This document shows positions 59,616 to 64,000 of a stretch of 64,000 nucleotides of DNA, piece by piece; the stretch's first letter is position 1; the number at the start of each line of letters is the position of its first letter. The position numbers and the translations under genes were made by a program. This DNA is from Planctomycetaceae bacterium (GTDB lineage Bacteria; Planctomycetota; Phycisphaerae; UBA1845; UTPLA1), in assembly GCA_006969385.1 (NCBI GenBank), contig CP030884.1, positions 4,768,249 through 4,832,248 of the forward strand, written 5' to 3'. The notes beneath the pieces are model-generated. The model was not told the origin of the DNA, made no database searches, and saw nothing but the letters and a program-made list of their open reading frames with translations.

Positions 59616-59655
59616 CCGGATGCCCCTGTCCCTCTGCGGATGAGGGACGAAAGCT
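59616..59655. repeat. CCCCTG/TGGGG repeat, copy 3
   Basis: Starts directly after the larB stop: CCGGATGCCCCTGTCCCTCT followed by GCGGATGAGGGACGAAAGC. Next to it lies another hairpin-like stretch ending in GAAGGGTGGGG. Confidence 0.6.
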
Positions 59656-59738
59656 GGGTGCCCCATCCTTCACGATAGTGAAGGGTGGGGAATCGTCGAA
59701 GGTGGTAATTGCGGCGCCGAGAAAGAGGATGATGAAAT

Positions 59739-59783
59739 CGGATGCCTCTGCCACTCCGGGGCTGGGGGACAAAAGCCCCGGAA
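59739..59783. repeat. CCCCTG/TGGGG repeat, copy 4
   Basis: CGGATGCCTCTGCCACTCCG followed by GGGCTGGGGGACAAAAGCCC; same order of segments as copies 2 and 3. Confidence 0.6.
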
Positions 59784-59823
59784 AACGGTGGAGTCAAAGC
59801 CATGAACACGCGCACGCCGCATA

Positions 59824-59849
59824 GGTGGGTTGCGTACAACCCACCCTAC
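59824..59849 (-). repeat. REP palindrome with GTAG foot (class GTGGGTTG, inverted)
   Basis: On the minus strand GTAG + GGTGGGTTG-TACG-CAACCCACC, a 9-bp hairpin, just upstream of nnrD. Confidence 0.78.
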
Positions 59850-59875
59850 ATCGTCGCAAAACGACAAACGTCAAT

Positions 59876-60790
59876 ATGAGCCTCCAACGCATCACCGACA
59901 TCCCGCAACTGCCGCCGCGCAAGCCCGAAACGCACAAGGGCAACTATGGTCGCGTGCTGGTCATCGGTGGTTCACGCGGCTTGCTCGGCGCGCCCTCGCT
60001 TACGGCCAATGCCGCGCTACGCGCGGGGGCCGGTCTCGTTACCGTGGCCGCGCCCGAAGGCGTTCAACCTTTTATTGCAACGCTCTGCCCGTGCGCGACG
60101 ACCATCGCTCTGCCCGAAACGCGTAACGGTGTGTTGTACCCGGCGAAGGCCTTAACGCGCATCTTTCACACCGGCATTTTCAACGAAACGCGGCTTCCCG
60201 ATGTCATCGCCGCCGGCCCCGGCCTCGCGCGCGGCCCCGTCGGCTTCGATGAAAGCTGGATCGAACTGCTGCAACAACTCATTCACGAGTATCAAATCCC
60301 GTGCGTCATCGATGCCGACGGTCTTAACGCGCTCCCCGTATTCGATCTCGAACGAAATCGCTCGACCGGAGACGAACGCCAATGGCCGCGTTGCATCCTC
60401 ACGCCGCACCCCGGCGAGATGGCGCGGCTTTGCATCTCCGATATCGCCACGGTGCAACAACAGCGCGAGGAGATGGCAAGCAGGCTGGCTCAACGCCTCG
60501 ATCGCGACCACACCAGCATCGTCGTCCTTAAAGGCAATCAAACCATCGTCACCGACGGGCGGCGCGTCTATATCAACGACACGGGCAATCCCGGCATGGC
60601 GACCGGTGGCAGCGGCGACGTGCTGACGGGCATCATCGCGGCGCTCGTCGGACAAGGCATGTCGCTATTCGACGCCGCCGTTTCCGGCGTAAATGTACAC
60701 GGTCGCGCGGGCGACGCCGCCGCCACGGCCCGCAGCCCCGTCAGCATGGTCGCCGGTGATATCATCGAACACCTGAGCGACGTGCTGTAA
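59876..60790 (+). CDS. nnrD: ADP-dependent NAD(P)H-hydrate dehydratase
   Basis: 304 aa, ribokinase-like fold. Repairs hydrated NAD(P)H. Motifs: KGNYGRVLVIGGSRGLLGAP, LRAGAGLVTVAAPEGVQP, CVIDADGLNAL, LTPHPGEMARL and the anion-hole GNPGMATGGSGDVLTGI. The epimerase domain often fused at the N-terminus is missing. Start at 59876 (MSLQRITDIPQLPP); 26 bases after a REP. Confidence 0.95.
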   Translation: MSLQRITDIPQLPPRKPETHKGNYGRVLVIGGSRGLLGAPSLTANAALRAGAGLVTVAAPEGVQPFIATLCPCATTIALPETRNGVLYPAKALTRIFHTGIFNETRLPDVIAAGPGLARGPVGFDESWIELLQQLIHEYQIPCVIDADGLNALPVFDLERNRSTGDERQWPRCILTPHPGEMARLCISDIATVQQQREEMASRLAQRLDRDHTSIVVLKGNQTIVTDGRRVYINDTGNPGMATGGSGDVLTGIIAALVGQGMSLFDAAVSGVNVHGRAGDAAATARSPVSMVAGDIIEHLSDVL

Positions 60791-60889
60791 TTTGCCATTC
60801 GGCCTTCCAATACTTCGCGCCGGCCGGTCAATTTCTTATCATGGTCTCCAACGAGTTCGCTAACCCGCAATCTCATACAGAAAGTTCCA

Positions 60890-62710
60890 ATGCCGCATAC
60901 CATTCGCTATTTCGTCGTTTGTCTTTTTTTCGCCAGCGCCGCCCACGCCTGCACCAGCTTTCTCATCACCAAGGGCGCGAGCGCCGACGGCTCCAACATG
61001 ATCACCTACGCCGCCGATGCCCACGTGTTATACGGCGAGCTATACCATACGCCCGCCGCCACGCACTTGCCCGGTGAAATGCTCGACGTCTTTGAATGGG
61101 ACACGGGCAAATATCTCGGCCAAATCCCACAAGTCGAAAAAACCTACACCGTCGTCGGCAATATGAACGAACATCAGGTCGCCATCGGCGAAACTACTTG
61201 GGGCGGGCGGCGCGAACTGCACGACCCCAACGGCATTATCGATTATGGCAGCCTGATGTACATTGGCTTGCAACGCGCCAAGACGGCGCGCGAGTTGATT
61301 CAGGTGATGACCGACCTCGTCGACAAATACGGCTACTACAGCAGCGGCGAGAGCATGTCGATCTGCGATCCGAACGAAGTGTGGATTCTCGAGATCATCG
61401 GCAAAGGTCCGGATGAAAAAGGTGCCGTATGGGTCGCACGCAAAGTGCCGGACGGTTACGTTAGCGGCCACGCCAACGCGCCGCGCATTCGACAATTCCC
61501 GCTGAACGATCCCGATACCATTTATTCCAATGACGCCATCTCGTTTGCGCGCAAGAAGGGTTACTACTCGGGCACCGATGCCGATTTCAGCTTTGCCGAT
61601 GCCTACGGCGATCTCGACTATGGCGCGCTGCGTTTTTGCGACGCGCGCGTTTGGTGCATGTACACCCGCGTCGATAAGGATGGCAACCACTCCGCCGATT
61701 GGGCCACCGGTCGCAACACCGACGAACCGCTACCACTCTGGATCAAGCCGGACAAGAAGCTGGGCGTGCGCGACGTGATGCAATTGATGCGCGATCACTT
61801 CGAAGGCACCGAACTCGACATGACGCAAGACATCGGTGCGGGGCCGTATCAACTGCCGTATCGTTGGCGTCCGCTTACGTGGAAGCACGGTGACCAGAAA
61901 TACCTGAACGAACGTGCGACTTCAACGCAACAAACGGGCTTTTCTTTCGTGGCTCAGGCGCGCGATTGGCTGCCCCACCCCATCGGCGGCATCCTTTGGT
62001 TCGGCATGGACGACACGTATTCCACGGTATACGCCCCCATGTACTGCGGCATTACCAAAGTGCCCACCAGCTACGCCGTCGGCACCGGTAACTTCGATAA
62101 GTTCACTTGGGATTCGGCATTCTGGACGTTCAACTTCGTTGCCAACTATACTTATCTGCGCTACGCCGACATGATCAAAGACGTGCAAAAGGTGCAACGC
62201 GAATTGGAAGGTCGGTTCGTCTCCAATCAAGAACGCGTCGACGCCGCCGCATTGGCATTGCACAAACAAGCGCCACACTTGGCCATCGAGTATCTCACCG
62301 ACTATTCCGTCGCGCAAGGCGAAGCGACCGTGAAGCGGTGGCGCGAACTCGGTGAACATCTCATCTGGAAATATCTCGATGGCAACGTCCGAGACGAACA
62401 CGGGAACGTCACGCATCCGGGTTATCCCAAGCAATGGTACGAAACCGTCGCCGCTGCTACGGGCGAACGATTGCAAATGAAAGAACTCGATCTCAGCAAA
62501 GACCCGCCGCCACCCAGCACTCCCAGCCCGGAACAAACCAAACTCGTCAACGCCATCACGGCATTACTCCAGGCGCGCGAGCTAGCACTCACTGCCGAAC
62601 ATCGCGGTCAGTTGGAGTCGATCAAGGATGTAAGCAAACTGGAAAAACTGTTGATTCGCGCCGCCAAAGTTCAAGCTGCTGGTGAATTGATGAGCGGTGA
62701 CTTGCATTAG
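60890..62710 (+). CDS. C69-family dipeptidase, secreted
   Basis: 606 aa. Signal peptide (MPHTIRYFVVCLFFASAAHA) ends exactly before CTSFLITKGASADGS, where Cys becomes the N-terminal nucleophile of peptidase family C69/U34. The conserved core continues with NEHQVAIGETTWGGRREL, GESMSICDPNEVWILEIIGKG and NFVANYTYLRYADM. Length is a little above the lactobacillar pepD group. Probable role: hydrolysis of dipeptides outside the cytoplasm. Confidence 0.94.
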   Translation: MPHTIRYFVVCLFFASAAHACTSFLITKGASADGSNMITYAADAHVLYGELYHTPAATHLPGEMLDVFEWDTGKYLGQIPQVEKTYTVVGNMNEHQVAIGETTWGGRRELHDPNGIIDYGSLMYIGLQRAKTARELIQVMTDLVDKYGYYSSGESMSICDPNEVWILEIIGKGPDEKGAVWVARKVPDGYVSGHANAPRIRQFPLNDPDTIYSNDAISFARKKGYYSGTDADFSFADAYGDLDYGALRFCDARVWCMYTRVDKDGNHSADWATGRNTDEPLPLWIKPDKKLGVRDVMQLMRDHFEGTELDMTQDIGAGPYQLPYRWRPLTWKHGDQKYLNERATSTQQTGFSFVAQARDWLPHPIGGILWFGMDDTYSTVYAPMYCGITKVPTSYAVGTGNFDKFTWDSAFWTFNFVANYTYLRYADMIKDVQKVQRELEGRFVSNQERVDAAALALHKQAPHLAIEYLTDYSVAQGEATVKRWRELGEHLIWKYLDGNVRDEHGNVTHPGYPKQWYETVAAATGERLQMKELDLSKDPPPPSTPSPEQTKLVNAITALLQARELALTAEHRGQLESIKDVSKLEKLLIRAAKVQAAGELMSGDLH

Positions 62711-63251
62711 ATCTGCTAACAGTTGAGTGTGACGGTTGCGCTGTGGTACCGGCGAATGGCTCGCGTCATACAGACGTTGCGTTGGGGCTCGATGTGCTAT
62801 ATCCAACGCCGAAGTCGTTGCGCCAGTAGCCCAGGGTGGATGCGCAGCAGCTACCCCGGGTTGCGATCGCAGTTTAACACACTCAACGCTGAAAGCGTTG
62901 CGGCCTGCCGCATGCGGCGCGGCGTACAGCGGCGGAACTCCTTCAGAGTTCAAAGGTATCTTTTCAACCGTTTCCTGGGGTAGCCGCTTCGCGTCAACCC
63001 CAGGCTATTGAGACAACGCCCTTGGCGTAGAAGAGGACTGACGAATATTGCGGTCAACGCGTAACGCCAGAGAATCGATTCGTGCTTCAAGTAATCGACC
63101 AAAATCTCAGAACTGTTAAAGTTAGCATCAAAGCGGTCTAATGGCCGGTCGATACCGATGCCTCAAGCATCGCAAGTATTGAATATCAAGCGATCTCCCC
63201 TATGCGAATGATGGTTGGCGAACTTGCCGCGTAGGATTGCAATGCGATCTA
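62711..63251. other. 541-bp non-coding region with palindromes
   Basis: Contains a partial copy of the GCGCTGTGG repeat head (from 62738), CAACGCTGAAAGCGTTG (62883-62899), GCCGCATGCGGC, and CCTGGGGT/ACCCCAGG arms (62974-63004). No gene was supported. Confidence 0.6.
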
Positions 63252-64000
63252 TCAAGCACCCGCCGTGCTTTCGGCTTCCGCCGGTGCGTCGTCATTGCTC
63301 GGCTTCGGCATCTCAAGGATCGAACCGATTTCGTCCGCCCGTACCAGCGTCAGCGTGACGTCAAACGTGCGCCAGCGCCGCTTGATTTGTAACGTAATCG
63401 ATTCACCCGCCGCTCGATCCGACAAACGTCGTAACAACTCTTCCACATCACCCACCGACTGCCCGTCGACCGATAGCACGCGATCGCCTTCGCGTAGGTC
63501 CGCCACCTTGGCGGGGGAACCGGCCATCACATTGCCGATCTTCACGCCCCTGGCCGCTGGGAAAAACGACTTGAGAAAATCCGGAACGAGCGATTCATCA
63601 TCCGGCACCAGCACGATTCCGATCTTGCCCTGTTCGATCACATCGCCCGCGACCAACCGATCGAACACCTCATCGATATCGCGTTTGTAGATCGCAAAGC
63701 CGATTCCGCTGTCGTACCATTCGGCCCCCGCCAATGCGCCGCCCGAACCGGCCTTCGGCACCAATATTCCCAGGATGCGACCATCGATATCGAGCAGCGG
63801 CCCGCCGTAGTTAATCGGCGATACCTTCGCGTCGGTCTGCACGGCATTGCCGTTGCGCCGGTCGAGCGCGCTAATGATGCCGACCGATATAAACGGCGGA
63901 TTGTCCGCCAAACCGATGCCGCGCCCGCAGGCAATCGCATATTGCCCCACGCGCATCTCATCGCGCGGCACCCATGCGGGAACCGGCAATTCGCTTTCTG
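63252..64000 (-). CDS. HtrA/DegP-like protein with PDZ domain, catalytic Ser replaced (5' cut by window)
   Basis: The visible ~249 residues include the C-terminal half of a trypsin-like domain, the PDZ domain (about 140-220 of the visible part, GVKIGNVMAGSPAKVADLREGDRVLSVDG) and a short acidic tail. The family motif around the nucleophile, normally GNSGGPL, reads INYGGPLLDIDG: the Ser is Tyr, so the protease is likely inactive. His and Asp of the triad lie outside the window. Probably a chaperone or sensor descended from HtrA. Confidence 0.88.
   Translation of the reverse strand, partial: ESELPVPAWVPRDEMRVGQYAIACGRGIGLADNPPFISVGIISALDRRNGNAVQTDAKVSPINYGGPLLDIDGRILGILVPKAGSGGALAGAEWYDSGIGFAIYKRDIDEVFDRLVAGDVIEQGKIGIVLVPDDESLVPDFLKSFFPAARGVKIGNVMAGSPAKVADLREGDRVLSVDGQSVGDVEELLRRLSDRAAGESITLQIKRRWRTFDVTLTLVRADEIGSILEMPKPSNDDAPAEAESTAGA

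Noticed and set aside
1..64000. tRNA, rRNA, tmRNA or CRISPR arrays
   Set aside because: Looked for cloverleaf T-arm signatures, rRNA-like tracts and regularly spaced direct repeats by eye; none found, although a tRNA could be missed without a covariance search.

Overview
The window (64 kb, moderately GC-rich) looks like the chromosome of a planctomycete, probably Phycisphaerae-like and possibly from a metagenome bin. Evidence: a multicopper oxidase built with Cys-rich GACC repeats and a C-terminal type I dockerin, an orphan mreB beside a coiled-coil membrane protein, a compact cbb3 oxidase cluster without CcoP, several planctomycete-type proteins of unknown function, and many short palindromic intergenic repeats. 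The lineage is an inference; no rRNA, tRNA or CRISPR array was seen.

Layout. 1-2.5 kb: end of a MacB-type ABC exporter and a hypothetical gene, then two REP palindromes. 2.8-9.4 kb: purH, a PQQ-like propeller protein, then divergently a coiled-coil membrane protein, a 54-56 aa membrane protein and mreB. 9.4-16.2 kb: ABC-2 exporter, queG, TauE-like permease, two overlapping CNNM/CBS genes. 16.4-28.4 kb: rnpA, glycosyltransferase, esterase lipoprotein, AMMECR1/TPR pair, LigD-PE-like protein, a second ABC exporter operon, HupE/UreJ-like protein, L,D-transpeptidase, EEP-family hydrolase. 28.4-36.8 kb: respiratory cluster (DUF4405, membrane protein, dihaem c lipoprotein, ccoN, ccoO, two small membrane genes, ccoI, UreH-like). 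37-43.9 kb: dockerin multicopper oxidase, conserved unknown, an intact IS5-type element with target duplication, pckA.

44-56.5 kb is the most interesting part: a minus-strand sulfur and tetrapyrrole locus. A SAM-I riboswitch with promoter, antiterminator and terminator precedes aspartokinase and a MetB-like enzyme. Then comes a separate promoter, a 38-codon leader ORF with ten Cys codons (a CCC-P-CCCC run), a segment that can form a 13-bp antiterminator, and an intrinsic terminator, directly ahead of cysH, sulfite reductase, hemA, cbiX, hemC, cobA-hemD, hemB and hemL. This looks like a classical ribosome-stalling cysteine attenuator placed over sulfate reduction and siroheme/haem synthesis. 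It was not among the obvious genes because the leader ORF is so short.

56.5-64 kb: a RAYT (REP-associated transposase) with an in-frame amber codon, bounded by inverted copies of a GTAG-footed REP whose close relatives lie 54 kb away; ilvC, larB, nnrD, a C69 dipeptidase, and a truncated HtrA-like protein whose catalytic Ser is replaced by Tyr.
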